A stretch of DNA of 64,000 bases, taken from Thermococcus paralvinellae. GTDB taxonomy: Archaea > Methanobacteriota_B > Thermococci > Thermococcales > Thermococcaceae. Below, piece by piece: positions 42,987 to 51,960 of the stretch (position 1 is the stretch's first letter; each line of letters starts with the position of its first letter). Below the pieces are notes generated by a model, which made no database searches, was not told the DNA's origin, and saw nothing but the letters and a program-made list of their open reading frames with translations. Position numbers and translations under genes: made by a program. The stretch is from positions 496,001-560,000 of the forward strand of contig NZ_CP006965.1 in NCBI RefSeq assembly GCF_000517445.1. Reading direction: 5' to 3'.

Positions 42987-44036
42987 CTATAGGGCTTTTG
43001 ATTTTAAAATGCATAAATAACCATAGACATGCAACACTAGGTAGAAGAGCGCCCAGAACCATAAAAATGCGGGAAATAGAATGGCATTTATTATGCTTCC
43101 CCCTTCTATCAATGTTGGGATTAACATTGTTATAATTTCAAAGCCTAGAAATACTCCAAGCAAAAGCCAATTTCTATGAACTATTAGTAGAATTGGGACA
43201 ATTACGTCAAGAAAAGCTATGAAATCTCCTAAAATCAAGAAAAACCACCCCTTCAAAAATCCCCCACCTAAATGTCTTAAATCTCCTAAAAACCATCTTT
43301 TTCTCTGATTCCAGAGCGTTTTTAATGAAGTTGGCATCTTTGTGTATGCTTTGGCTTTTGGAGCGTAAACTACTCTGCCAAACTTTTTAATCTCCTTCGT
43401 AGTTGCATAATCTTCAACGCTGCTCTCGACGAAGCTTCCTATCTTCTCCAAGGCTTCCTTTCTAAAGGCGCTTATTGGACCTGGAGCTACACTTAAGTCC
43501 TCAAGCTCCTTAGCTCTCCTAAACATTGCTATTCTCAGATGTTCAACATCTTGGGCTCTCTCTAAAAAGGAACTGGTTAAAACTCTAACCTGTCCGCCGA
43601 CACCTAAAACGCTTTCATCATGGAAGCGGTTCACTACTTCTTTAACTGCAGAATTATGTAATAATGTGTCTGCGTCTGTTGTTATTATTATTTCTCCTTG
43701 GGCTTTAGACAATCCAAAATTTAAAGCTCTGGCTTTTCCCTTATGTGTCTTCCTAAAGACTCTCAAACGCTCATCCTTTATGGAGCTTGCAACTTCAAAT
43801 GTTTTATCTTCGCTTCCATCATCAACTACAATGACTTCAAACTTCGGATAGTCTTGAGAAAGTGCAGAGATTATGGAGTCTTTAATACTCTCTTCTTCAT
43901 TATATGCTGGAATGATTATGCTCACAAATGGCGTCCACTCTTTAATTCTGTAATTCCTCAATAAGCTAATTATGTAATTAAGGAAAAAATAGAGATCCCA
44001 AAATATTATAATCAGCAAGGCAGTCTCAAGTAGCAT
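42987..44036 (-). CDS. Membrane GT2 glycosyltransferase (cellulose/hyaluronan synthase-like)
   Basis: A 349-residue enzyme. An N-terminal helix (LLETALLIIIFWDLYFFLNYI), then a GT-A domain with VSIIIPAYNEEESIKDSI, VIVVDDGSEDKTFEVA, GEIIITTDADTLL (DxD) near residue 128, DYATTKE near 212 (catalytic acid) and the Q(x)xRW-type motif WNQRKRWFLGDLRHL near 245, followed by three C-terminal helices. It likely adds sugars to a lipid or surface polymer. ATG 44036 is about 25 bp after a TATA-like GTTAAAAAATC, so translation is probably leaderless. Confidence 0.82.
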   Translation of the reverse strand: MLLETALLIIIFWDLYFFLNYIISLLRNYRIKEWTPFVSIIIPAYNEEESIKDSIISALSQDYPKFEVIVVDDGSEDKTFEVASSIKDERLRVFRKTHKGKARALNFGLSKAQGEIIITTDADTLLHNSAVKEVVNRFHDESVLGVGGQVRVLTSSFLERAQDVEHLRIAMFRRAKELEDLSVAPGPISAFRKEALEKIGSFVESSVEDYATTKEIKKFGRVVYAPKAKAYTKMPTSLKTLWNQRKRWFLGDLRHLGGGFLKGWFFLILGDFIAFLDVIVPILLIVHRNWLLLGVFLGFEIITMLIPTLIEGGSIINAILFPAFLWFWALFYLVLHVYGYLCILKSKAL

Positions 44037-44095
44037 GATATTCACTATACTCAAGATTTTTTAACTTTTAATTAGAGCATCTGTTGGTGATGGTA

Positions 44096-44374
44096 ATGAT
44101 AATCGCGAAACCTTGTGTAACCATGAAAGGAATCGTGGTTCAGCTTTATTCTTGGGAGAGGGAGATAAAACTAGACTTAGCTAAAGTTTCGAGATGTCTT
44201 AAAGAGAAAGGGATTGAAATAAAGAAGCTTATTCCAAACATTCTCCTAATAGCTGTCATGAACGGATTTGAAACAAGTATTTATCCTGGAGGAAAAGTGA
44301 TAATCAAAGAACTGACAGATACGAAAAAAGGACAAGAGATTGCCAAGATTATTTACGACTGTGCTGAAGGATAA
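44096..44374 (+). CDS. Small protein with a half-TBP-like sequence pattern
   Basis: A 92-residue protein: [28 protein letters not shown], then [42 protein letters not shown]. The order LDL-[helix][32 protein letters not shown] resembles one repeat of the TATA-binding-protein fold (...LIF-SGKIVITGAKSEEEA...). Similarity is by eye only. The start ATG 44096 follows GGTGATG. It ends inside the convergent lonB gene (22-base overlap). Function unknown. Confidence 0.6.
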   Translation: MIIAKPCVTMKGIVVQLYSWEREIKLDLAKVSRCLKEKGIEIKKLIPNILLIAVMNGFETSIYPGGKVIIKELTDTKKGQEIAKIIYDCAEG

Positions 44375-46272
44375 AGTGGGAGTGCTTCTTTAATTCTTTT
44401 AATAAGTTTCTCTTTCTTTTCTGAGTCTTCAAGAGCTACTTCAAGCACTTGATCAATTGTTTCAACTGGTATTATCTTTATCTTTTCAGCTTTATCTGGA
44501 CTTAGGAAGACATCCTTCTCATTGGCCTTTGGAATTATAACCTGCTTTATCCCTGCCTCAATTGCTGCCTCAATCTTTGGAGTTACACCCCCAACGGGTA
44601 ACACTTCACCTCTAACACTTAAAGAGCCAGTCATTGCCACACTTTGCTTAACTGGAACTTCCTCCAGAGCTGATATGACTGCTGTTGCAACACTTATACT
44701 TGCAGAGTCTCCTTCAACACCTTCATAGGTTTGTAGGAACTGGACGTGAATGTCGTAGTTGCTAATGTCTTCCCCTTTGTAGCGCTTGATAATAGCGGAG
44801 ACGTTTTGAACAGCTTCCTTTGCAATTTCACCGAGCTTGCCAGTAACTATTATTTTGCCCTCCTCTCTGCTTGCTGCGGGGGCAACAACGGCTTCAATTG
44901 GCAGCACAATACCACTTTGTTCTCCAATTACAGCTAAACCATTTACCCTACCAATCTCGCCACCTTCAACTTTGATGACTTGGTACTCCTTTTTCCTCTC
45001 AATATACCAATCGGCAAGTTGTTTTTCCAGAGGTTTCGCAAGCTGGAGGGCTTTAAGTACGTGTTCCCTTGTTACATATTTTGCTCCTTCTCTGATTGCA
45101 ATATCCCCAGCAGCCCTGACTACACCACCCAGATCTCTAAGCCTCAATGTCAAATGTCCTTTTCTTCCAGCTCTCTTTTGGGCTTCTCTAACTATCTCCT
45201 CAACAGCATCTCTGGTAAAGTGTGGAATCTTCCCATCCTTTTTCACTTCTTGGGCAACGAATTGGACTAGTTTCTTTCTGTTTTCTAAAGTGTCAGGCAT
45301 TGTTGTTCTCATGTATATCTCATAACCATAACCTCTGATTCTTGACCTTAATGCCGGATGCATTTTATCAACTGTGTCAAGGTTTCCTGCAGCAACTAAT
45401 ACAAAATCACATGGCACTGGCTCAGTTCTAACCATTGCACCGCTTGAAAGCTCACTTTGGCCAGTTATTGGGAACTTCTTCTCTTGCATCGCTGTTAAAA
45501 GGCTTTGCTGCATCTTCAAGCTAAGTGTGGCAATTTCGTCAATGAATAAAACACCCTTATGAGCGCGGTGTATCATTCCTGGCTCCACTCTCTCATGAGC
45601 AGGTGTTCCTAATCCACCGCTCTGGAAGGGGTCGTGTCTGACGTCTCCAAGCAATGCACCAGCGTGAGCTCCGGTAGCATCAACGAATGGAGCTTTTTTC
45701 TTTCCACAGTTATCAACTAGGAGTTTTGGAACAAGGACCTGATTCTTGAGCCTGAGATTGGAAATTGCCATTATTGAAATTATCACTACAAAGAGACCCA
45801 TTAAAAGCGTTTGAGGACTGGGGTCCATTAAGACTGCTATCATAACTACAAACAGCACAAATAGAAGGAGATACGACTTAATGCTCTCTTGGTTTTTTGC
45901 TTTTTCTCTATACTTCTCGACTATTCTCTTACCTTGACATGCCGGAACTGTTCTAATTCTTGGCATATTTTCATCTTCGGGATTTGGGAATACCAGAATG
46001 TCCTCTAATTCCTCTGTCGGCAAAAGTTCAGCCATTGCCTGACCGAGCATTGACTTTCCAGTTCCTGGCTCACCTATTAAAAGTACATGTCTTTTTTGTT
46101 TTGCTGCGGTCTTTATAACTTCCACTGCATGCTCTTGACCAATGACTTGGTCAATAAGTTTATCAGGAACTTCAATTTCTTCAGTAGTCTGAAACTCAAT
46201 CCCTAAATCTAGTTTCTCTCCATAATTTTGAGAAGTTTGAATTTTGACTTCTTTTTTGCTCTCCTCACTCAT
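44353..46272 (-). CDS. lonB: Membrane-bound archaeal Lon protease (LonB)
   Basis: A 639-residue ATP-dependent protease. Walker [15 protein letters not shown] lies near residue 58, two membrane helices near 130-170 ([17 protein letters not shown]... and [16 protein letters not shown]), and Walker [12 protein letters not shown] near 245. The C-terminal protease has the Ser of [15 protein letters not shown] near 520 and Lys of [13 protein letters not shown] near 564 as its catalytic dyad. Several Thermococcales lon genes carry inteins; none is here. It degrades misfolded membrane and soluble proteins. ATG 46272 is the likely start. Confidence 0.95.
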   Translation of the reverse strand: MSEESKKEVKIQTSQNYGEKLDLGIEFQTTEEIEVPDKLIDQVIGQEHAVEVIKTAAKQKRHVLLIGEPGTGKSMLGQAMAELLPTEELEDILVFPNPEDENMPRIRTVPACQGKRIVEKYREKAKNQESIKSYLLLFVLFVVMIAVLMDPSPQTLLMGLFVVIISIMAISNLRLKNQVLVPKLLVDNCGKKKAPFVDATGAHAGALLGDVRHDPFQSGGLGTPAHERVEPGMIHRAHKGVLFIDEIATLSLKMQQSLLTAMQEKKFPITGQSELSSGAMVRTEPVPCDFVLVAAGNLDTVDKMHPALRSRIRGYGYEIYMRTTMPDTLENRKKLVQFVAQEVKKDGKIPHFTRDAVEEIVREAQKRAGRKGHLTLRLRDLGGVVRAAGDIAIREGAKYVTREHVLKALQLAKPLEKQLADWYIERKKEYQVIKVEGGEIGRVNGLAVIGEQSGIVLPIEAVVAPAASREEGKIIVTGKLGEIAKEAVQNVSAIIKRYKGEDISNYDIHVQFLQTYEGVEGDSASISVATAVISALEEVPVKQSVAMTGSLSVRGEVLPVGGVTPKIEAAIEAGIKQVIIPKANEKDVFLSPDKAEKIKIIPVETIDQVLEVALEDSEKKEKLIKRIKEALPLYPSAQS

Positions 46273-46390
46273 TCTCAAGACCCCTTTCTCGCTCTCATGA
46301 ATGGTTAGGTTGTGATAATCTTATAAACTTTTTTTATGTGTAAGAAAAGCTAAAATAGAGATTGTTGCAAAGAAAATAGAGGTGGGAAAA

Positions 46391-47185
46391 ATGAAGATTG
46401 AGGATCACATAATGTTTACAGCCAAGCATAAGAACTGGGAAGTTGGAGATAAACTACTCATTATGGGGGAGGAGAACATTGCCCATTTTTTGGCAAGTGT
46501 CTCAAATACTGTGAATACAAAGATTTCAGAATATTTAACTGATGTAATGGATGTGGCTGCAGTAATGAACTTAGCTGAGGAAATGGCTAAAGGAGCTTTA
46601 TGGGAAGTGATAAAAGCACTAAAATCACCTAGAGCCTCAAGAAATCTAGGAAAGTTGGTATTTGAAACTGATAAAAAGCTCAAAAAGCATTTAGTAGAAG
46701 TTTCAAAAGCATTGTTAGTTAGAGAGACGCTTTCAAGGAAAATCAACATATATTATCCAGAAGATCCCATAAAAGAACCTAAGGTAGCTCTACCATATAG
46801 GGAGGACCACATAAACTTCACGGCTAAACATGGAAGCTGGATAGTTGTGAAAAGATTGATAATTGATGAAAAAACTCCTCCAGCTGATGTTGCAAGGCTT
46901 TTAGCCAGCATAAACGAAACTATAACTGCGAAACTGCCTGTATACGCTAAAATAGATTTAAAGGGCATTGATGACTGGTTTGCTGAAATCAAAAAGGCAA
47001 AAAGTGATGTTGAGATAAAAACAGTAGTTGATAAATATCTTCACTTTCCAGCATACAAATATGCTTCCGATGAATTCATTGAGCATGCAAAAATTTACGC
47101 TTTGAGAAAGATGCTCGAAAAGATTGGACTAAGCATAGACATTCCTGCAAAACCTCTTGAAAAATACCTGGAAAAGAAAGGCTAA
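46391..47185 (+). CDS. DUF2666-family protein with internal duplication
   Basis: A 264-residue cytosolic protein made of two similar halves. DHIMFTAKHKNWEVGDKLLI, NIAHFLASVSNTVNTKI in the first half corresponds to DHINFTAKHGSWIVVKRLII, DVARLLASINETITAKL in the second half (starting near residue 136). This is the DUF2666 pattern known mainly from methanogens and Thermococcales. Function unknown. The ATG 46391 follows GAGGTGGG. Confidence 0.75.
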   Translation: MKIEDHIMFTAKHKNWEVGDKLLIMGEENIAHFLASVSNTVNTKISEYLTDVMDVAAVMNLAEEMAKGALWEVIKALKSPRASRNLGKLVFETDKKLKKHLVEVSKALLVRETLSRKINIYYPEDPIKEPKVALPYREDHINFTAKHGSWIVVKRLIIDEKTPPADVARLLASINETITAKLPVYAKIDLKGIDDWFAEIKKAKSDVEIKTVVDKYLHFPAYKYASDEFIEHAKIYALRKMLEKIGLSIDIPAKPLEKYLEKKG

Positions 47186-47192
47186 AACTAAC

Positions 47193-47260
47193 AGAGGAAT
47201 GATGAGGCCGAGGACACCTGAGCGAAAGCGATGAAGATTCTTCGCTTCGCTGATTCCTCT
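47193..47260 (+). ncRNA. Box C/D sRNA (between DUF2666 and ridA)
   Basis: A 6-bp terminal stem AGAGGA (47193-47198) / TCCTCT (47255-47260) closes C ATGATGA (47199-47205), guide GGCCGAGGACAC, D' CTGA (47218-47221), C' GCGATGA (47228-47234), a guide ending TTCTTCGCTTCG, and D CTGA (47250-47253). It is a complete kink-turn pair of C/D and C'/D' motifs in an otherwise gene-free gap. The first guide complements GTGTCCTCGGCC. Targets are not identified. Confidence 0.85.
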
Positions 47261-47326
47261 CTTTTCTTTATTACCATAAAATTTTTAGTACCTAGATGTT
47301 ATTATAATTATGGGAGGTGAGAAAGA

Positions 47327-47719
47327 ATGAAGAGAAATGTAATATTCACTGAAAACGCTCCAAAACCAATAGGGCCCTATAGCCAAGCTATCCTTGTGGA
47401 GAATCCGGATAAGCTCTTGGTGATCTCTGGTCAGATACCAATTAATCCAGAGACTGGTGAGATTGTAAAAGGGGACATAAGAGAGCAAGCAAGGCAAGCA
47501 ATTGAAAATCTCATAGCAATACTCGAGGCAGCGGGAGCAACGGTTGATGATGTAATTAAAGTTACAGTGTATCTGAGAGACATGAAGGATTTTGAGGATT
47601 TCAACAAAGTTTATGAGGAATATTTTGGGCATTCAAAGCCGGCAAGAGCAGTTATTGAAGTATCAGACCTTCCCAAAGGCGTAAAAATAGAAATTGAAGC
47701 AATTGCTGCATTTGAGTAA
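47327..47719 (+). CDS. ridA: RidA/YjgF family enamine/imine deaminase
   Basis: A 130-residue trimeric deaminase: [64 protein letters not shown], then [30 protein letters not shown] near residue 105 (catalytic Arg in PARA). It removes toxic 2-aminoacrylate-like intermediates made by PLP enzymes. GGGAGGTGAG lies just ahead of the ATG at 47327. Confidence 0.92.
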   Translation: MKRNVIFTENAPKPIGPYSQAILVENPDKLLVISGQIPINPETGEIVKGDIREQARQAIENLIAILEAAGATVDDVIKVTVYLRDMKDFEDFNKVYEEYFGHSKPARAVIEVSDLPKGVKIEIEAIAAFE

Positions 47720-47769
47720 AGTAGAAACTCTTATATCTTCCCTTTGATTAACTTCTTTTTGTGGTTAAA

Positions 47770-48378
47770 ATGGAGCTGAGCCCGGGTGTGTTAGTGTTAC
47801 TGTTTCTCGAGGATTTTGCAAGGGAAACAGATTCTATTAGGCGGGGAGTGAAATATTTTGAGTGGCAGAGAAGATATGACGCCTATGATGTTGCTTATTC
47901 CATAGTTGGAGCAACGTTAGCCGAGCTTGTAAAAGATGGATACATTCAATTAGAGCTTAAAAAAGGACTACTGGGTAAGAAAGTTCTCCTAACTAGGATG
48001 AAATCAATTCCTAAAAAATATGGAGTGATTGTAGAAGGTATGAATAGTATGGAGGCATATAAAAAAGTTCCTTTGAGATCAGCGTTGTTTTTATCATTTC
48101 CAGTATCGAGGTTCCCTGCAGCATTTTTAGGCACATATATACTAAAAAAGGAGCTTAAGGGACAAGACGCTTTGGAGCTTAAAGAAAATCCAGAGATAGT
48201 TAGAAAAAAAGAAGAGCTAAAATCTGTCTTTGAGAGTTTTAAAATGCAAAATGAAGAGCTTTGGAAAGGAATTATAAAGGAAGTTGATAAAGCTTGTGAT
48301 TTAGTTAGGGGAAAAGAGGGAATTACGTTGTATACTCCACTTGATATGTTGAGGGAGAGAAATGAAAGTAAAAATTAG
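47770..48378 (+). CDS. Unrecognised protein with a GOLPH3-like helical start
   Basis: A 202-residue protein. The first 75 residues (LVLLFLEDFARETDSIRRGV..., DVAYSIVGATLAELVKDGYIQLEL, GKKVLLTRM) have the look of a winged-helix or GOLPH3/GPP34-like element: helical, then a strand pair after a Lys-rich turn. The middle part (PLRSALFLSFPVSRFPAAFLGTYI) is hydrophobic and the end is charged and helical. I do not recognise a family. It shares an operon with the JAMM protease, overlapping it by 17 bases, which suggests functional linkage. ATG 47770 is placed after TATA CTTATATC near 47730. Confidence 0.55.
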   Translation: MELSPGVLVLLFLEDFARETDSIRRGVKYFEWQRRYDAYDVAYSIVGATLAELVKDGYIQLELKKGLLGKKVLLTRMKSIPKKYGVIVEGMNSMEAYKKVPLRSALFLSFPVSRFPAAFLGTYILKKELKGQDALELKENPEIVRKKEELKSVFESFKMQNEELWKGIIKEVDKACDLVRGKEGITLYTPLDMLRERNESKN

Positions 48379-48730
48379 AAGAGAGCTTTTTGAATACCTC
48401 CTCCAGCTTGCAAAGGATTTTTATCCAAATGAATTTGGAGGCTTTTTAAGGGAGATAAACGGTGTGTTTGAAGAAGTTTTAATTATACCAAAAGGACATT
48501 TTGGAAAACGTTCAATATTCTTTGATCCATGGCTTTTGCCACACGATGAGAACATTAAAGGAACTGTGCATTCACATCCCACTCCCTATGTGAAGCCTTC
48601 AGAGGCAGATTTGCATTTCTTTTCAAAATTTGGTGGAGTTCACATAATAATTGCTTATCCCTTTGAAAAATGGAACGTAAAAGCGTACACAAGTGATGGA
48701 AAAGAAGTAGAAATAGAGATTGTGAATTAA
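48362..48730 (+). CDS. JAMM/MPN+ metalloprotease (Mov34 family)
   Basis: A 122-residue protease. A conserved Glu lies in NEFGGFLREI near residue 23 and the zinc motif HxHx10D is intact in GTVHSHPTPYVKPSEADL near 64-77. Such archaeal JAMM enzymes remove ubiquitin-like SAMP tags from proteins or related thiocarboxylated carriers, but this one could act on other isopeptides. It overlaps the upstream gene. Its stop abuts that of the convergent Clp-fold protease. Confidence 0.85.
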   Translation: MKVKIRRELFEYLLQLAKDFYPNEFGGFLREINGVFEEVLIIPKGHFGKRSIFFDPWLLPHDENIKGTVHSHPTPYVKPSEADLHFFSKFGGVHIIIAYPFEKWNVKAYTSDGKEVEIEIVN

Positions 48731-49570
48731 TCACTTATTCTCTTGTTTAACTGGATATGGCATGAATTCGACAGTTCCCCTTTGCTTCATTGGCTGTGGA
48801 TAGAGCTGCATCAGTTCATAGACTTCTTCTGGGACATCAGTACTTACATGTAACCCAAGCTTTTTAGCCTCTTCAACAGTTATTGGATAGTCGTGAGTCC
48901 ATCTGCCCTCTGTAAGAATTTGAGCAAGTTCTTTAGCTTTTTCTTCTCCATACTTGTCCTTAAGCAATTCAAAAACAAAGTTTCTGACTTGATTGATTGC
49001 TTTTTCTGCAACATCAGCTAAAATTAGGGTTTGGTCATCAACTTTTTCTGGCCCTTTCTTCTGGACAGCTCTAACTATGCTTGGAGCTGGGTATTGACCA
49101 AGCTGTGGATCAACAGGGCCAAGAACAGCATGTGGATCCATGATTATCTTATCTGCCGCTAGAGCTATCAGTGTTCCACCACTCATTGCATAGTGAGGAA
49201 CAATGACCCTGGTTTCTGCTGGGTGATCTTTCAGTGCTTTCGCTATTTGTGTTGCAGCTAAAACTAATCCTCCGGGGGTGTGAATAATTAAGTCAATTGG
49301 TTTATCTTTTGGAGCCATCCTTATAGCCCTTAAGATTTCCTCACTGTCCTCAATGCTGATGAACTTATAGAAGGGTATTCCAAAAAGACCAATGCTTTCT
49401 TGTCTGTGGATCATTGTTATTACGGTGGAATTCCTTTTCCTAGATAATCTTTGAAGAAGCCTTGCTCTCATCAGCTGGAGCTGTCTGTATTGCATTTGAG
49501 GCCATAGTAGCAAATATAGGAAAAACAACCACCATATTAGCGAGCCCAAAAATCCACTTAGAGGATCCAA
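48731..49570 (-). CDS. Membrane-anchored SDH/Clp-fold serine protease-like protein
   Basis: A 279-residue protein. A single N-terminal helix (LGSLIWWLFFLYLLLW) precedes a ClpP/crotonase-type domain: VITMIHRQESIGLFGIP, IIHTPGGLVLAATQIA near residue 98 and the nucleophile motif HYAMSGGTLIALAAD near 126. This is the SDH (serine dehydrogenase proteinase)/SppA-like group, which may process membrane proteins or signal peptides. The start is TTG 49570 with GGAGGTG six bases before. A conserved Pro/Gln-rich tail ends the protein. Confidence 0.8.
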   Translation of the reverse strand: MDPLSGFLGSLIWWLFFLYLLLWPQMQYRQLQLMRARLLQRLSRKRNSTVITMIHRQESIGLFGIPFYKFISIEDSEEILRAIRMAPKDKPIDLIIHTPGGLVLAATQIAKALKDHPAETRVIVPHYAMSGGTLIALAADKIIMDPHAVLGPVDPQLGQYPAPSIVRAVQKKGPEKVDDQTLILADVAEKAINQVRNFVFELLKDKYGEEKAKELAQILTEGRWTHDYPITVEEAKKLGLHVSTDVPEEVYELMQLYPQPMKQRGTVEFMPYPVKQENK

Positions 49571-49664
49571 ATTATTCACCTCCAAATAATTTTAATGTCT
49601 TTTGATATTTTAGCTTTTCACTACTACTGGATATATTAACAAATTGTTTTTAAAAATTTTGGTT

Positions 49665-49734
49665 ACTAAATATTTAGTTAAAAAAGAATTTCACATGAAA
49701 TTTTATAAGTATTGCCTTCCTAATTAAAGTTAGG
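49665..49734. promoter_or_regulatory. Three inverted repeats in the ArsR gene's promoter
   Basis: ACTAAATATTTAGT (49665-49678, perfect), AATTTCA-CA-TGAAATT (49687-49702, perfect) and CCTAA-N6-TTAGG (49719-49734). The second abuts a TATA box (TTTTATAAG, about 49700-49707) and the third covers the transcript start. These are likely operators of the downstream ArsR regulator, as in auto-repressed metal regulators. Confidence 0.5.
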
Positions 49735-49743
49735 TGAGGCCGT

Positions 49744-50121
49744 GTGAAGATAAGGGAACTTATTGAGAAATTAAATGAAAAGCAGAGAAAGACTGTAAAA
49801 AGATGTCTTCAAAGTTGTGAGATAATTGACTTAGACGAAGAAGTTGGCATTGAAATTAATGAAGACCTTCTAAGATTTTTAAAGCTCATCTCCAATCCAA
49901 TTAGATACAAAATCCTAAAAATGGTGAAAAACAGGTGGATGTGTGTCTGTTTGATCTCCCAAGCACTTGAAGAAGATCAAACTCTGATAAGCCATCACCT
50001 CCGTTCTCTTAAGGATATGAACCTGGTGCATGAGAGAAGAGAAGGGAAACTAAGATTTTATAGAACAAACCTTGAGGAACTCAAAAAGTATATTAAACTT
50101 TTGGAGGAGGAGTTTAGTTAA
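49744..50121 (+). CDS. ArsR-family winged-helix transcriptional regulator
   Basis: A 125-residue protein with an N-terminal extension of about 40 residues (KIRELIEKLNEKQRKTVKRCLQ) before the wHTH: LLRFLKLISNPIRYKILKMVKNRWMCVCLISQALEEDQTLISHHLRSL. The CxC in WMCVCLI is at the metal-site position of ArsR/SmtB repressors, and an extra Cys pair lies in RCLQSC. A sensor for a metal or redox state is plausible. The start GTG 49744 follows AGGTGAGG. It is followed 28 bp later by the mazG-like gene. Confidence 0.85.
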   Translation: MKIRELIEKLNEKQRKTVKRCLQSCEIIDLDEEVGIEINEDLLRFLKLISNPIRYKILKMVKNRWMCVCLISQALEEDQTLISHHLRSLKDMNLVHERREGKLRFYRTNLEELKKYIKLLEEEFS

Positions 50122-50149
50122 TTTTATTATATCTTTTTGGTGAACTTCG

Positions 50150-50440
50150 ATGAACAAATTGCAAAAAGAAGTGGATAAACTGATTAATGAATTCGGAGGG
50201 TACTGGAGACCATTTGAGATGCTAGCTGCTGTCATTGAGGAATTGGGAGAACTCTCTGATGAAATGCTTAAATTTGAAAAGGTTAAAGGTGAAGGAAGTA
50301 TAGAAAAATTAGAGGAGGAATTTGGGGATTTAATGTTTGCACTCTTTTGTATCGCGAACTATTATGGAATTGATGTTGAACGGGCTCTTTTGAGCTCTAT
50401 AGCGAAGTATCGGAGCAGAGACAAACTTAGATGGCAATGA
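50150..50440 (+). CDS. MazG-like nucleotide pyrophosphohydrolase
   Basis: A 96-residue all-alpha NTP pyrophosphatase: FEMLAAVIEELGELSDEMLKFE with the first acid cluster and LEEEFGDLMFALFCIANYYGID with the ExxD metal-binding motif near residue 60. This fits the single-domain MazG/dUTPase-like family (RS21-C6 type) that cleans up non-canonical or excess nucleoside triphosphates. Probably the second gene of the arsR operon. Confidence 0.85.
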   Translation: MNKLQKEVDKLINEFGGYWRPFEMLAAVIEELGELSDEMLKFEKVKGEGSIEKLEEEFGDLMFALFCIANYYGIDVERALLSSIAKYRSRDKLRWQ

Positions 50441-50670
50441 CAATTTGTGACTACTAAAAGTTGTACTATTTACATCACATAATGAATTATAATATTACTA
50501 CTTATATTTCCATGTAACTTTAAGGTACTATTTGAGATTAAGATTCCTAAAGTAATGATAGTTAAATGTAACAACTTGTTTCATAGTACTCTGGATGAGA
50601 TTTAGTATATTGGATAAGATTCGAAACATTTTTATAAATGAAGGAAAGTATAGGTACTGAGGTGTTACTG

Positions 50671-51120
50671 ATGAGAGCTAAAATAGATAAGGTTGACATA
50701 CAGCTTATTAATCTCCTAGCAAAAAACTCAAGGCTTACATACAAAGAGCTGGCAGAACAATTGAGAACAACAAGACAGAGAATTTCTAGAAGATTAGAAA
50801 AACTTGAAAAGATGGGAGTCATTAAAAAATACACTATAATCCCAGATTTCGAAAGACTTGGATATGTATACGTAATTTTGGGAATTACCCTTAAACCTGG
50901 CACCCCTGTAGATGAGATTATCGAAAAACTGAAGGATGATACTGATATTAAAATTATTGAAAGGGCTATTGGTTCACATAATCTTGTAATTCATTTGGTT
51001 GCTCCAAAAGATATGAGAGATATAGAGAAGAGAATTCACGAGATTTCCAGGAAAATAGAAGGGATTGACAAGATGGATATAACATTTATTACAGAGATCG
51101 TCAAGTTTGAAATTCTCTAG
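50671..51120 (+). CDS. Lrp/AsnC-family transcriptional regulator
   Basis: A 149-residue regulator: IDKVDIQLINLLAKNSRLTYKELAEQLRTTRQRISRRLEKLEKMGVIKKYTIIP (HTH) and the RAM domain YVILGITLKPGTPVDEIIEKLKDD. The ATG 50671 follows GAGGTG; an earlier ATG has no ribosome site. The 230-bp upstream region has a TATA box (ATTTTTATAAA, about 50629-50639), an AGTA-TAGG-TACT inverted repeat beside the transcript start, and two GTACTATTT copies. Autoregulation is likely; other targets unknown. Confidence 0.88.
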   Translation: MRAKIDKVDIQLINLLAKNSRLTYKELAEQLRTTRQRISRRLEKLEKMGVIKKYTIIPDFERLGYVYVILGITLKPGTPVDEIIEKLKDDTDIKIIERAIGSHNLVIHLVAPKDMRDIEKRIHEISRKIEGIDKMDITFITEIVKFEIL

Positions 51121-51240
51121 CTTACTTTCCTATACTCTTTTTCGTCAATAAACGAAGGGAAAACATAATAAAGCAGTCCAATTATCTCCAGTTAAATCAT
51201 TCAGCAAGTTAAATAACACATAAAATACAAGGTGGCGAGA

Positions 51241-51954
51241 ATGACAATAATTTCAGTAGTCCAAATAGCTATAGTCTTTGTGTTTGGAGGTCTAGCTTAT
51301 ATATGCCGTGCATTGGACAAGAAAGGTAGTATTGCGGCAGTTATCCTTGGGATCCTTATATTACAATTTGGAGGGGTATACCCATTTCTAGCACTGCTGG
51401 CTTTTGTAGTGATGGGAGTCCTGTCCACGAAGTATAAATACTCTGAGAAACTTAAGGCTGGAATTGCTCAAGAGAAAAAAGGAATTAGAAGTTGGGGAAA
51501 TGTCCTTGGCAACGGCTTAGCTGCTGTTATCTTTGTAATTATAGAATACATCACTAGACAGGACTTCATATGGGCTGCAGTTTTTGCTTCAATAGCAACA
51601 GCAAATGCTGATACTTTAGCAAGTGAAATGGGAAAAATCCTGGGGAAGAAACCTAAGATGATCACGAACTTAAAACCTACAAAACCAGGCGCTAATGGGG
51701 CAATTTCAATTCAAGGAGAAATTTTTGCATTAGTTGGAGCCATGAGCATTGGAGTTATTGCTATGGTTGTAACTCAATATAGATGGCAGATATTTTTAGC
51801 CACTCTGTTAGGAGGCTTCATTGGGTGCAATATTGATAGCATTGTTGGAGCAACTTTGGAAAACAAAGGTATCGTTGATAACAACGGTACGAATTTCATT
51901 GCGACCCTTACTGGGGGAATAGCTGGGGCAATAATATTTTTAGCTCTTGTGTGA
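51241..51954 (+). CDS. DUF92/TMEM19-family membrane protein
   Basis: A 237-residue protein with about six membrane helices and the family motifs SIATANADTLASEMGKI near residue 120 and GANGAISIQGEIFALVGA near 155, plus GCNIDSIVGATLENKG near 200. DUF92 includes eukaryotic TMEM19 and the plant/cyanobacterial phytyl-phosphate kinase VTE6, so a role in isoprenoid phosphate metabolism is possible. The start ATG 51241 follows GGTGG. Confidence 0.85.
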   Translation: MTIISVVQIAIVFVFGGLAYICRALDKKGSIAAVILGILILQFGGVYPFLALLAFVVMGVLSTKYKYSEKLKAGIAQEKKGIRSWGNVLGNGLAAVIFVIIEYITRQDFIWAAVFASIATANADTLASEMGKILGKKPKMITNLKPTKPGANGAISIQGEIFALVGAMSIGVIAMVVTQYRWQIFLATLLGGFIGCNIDSIVGATLENKGIVDNNGTNFIATLTGGIAGAIIFLALV

Positions 51955-51960
51955 AAATTA

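Noticed and set aside
50441-50670. A gene in the gap between mazG and the Lrp gene
   Set aside because: Very AT-rich with frequent stops in all frames and no ribosome site; it holds promoter elements only.
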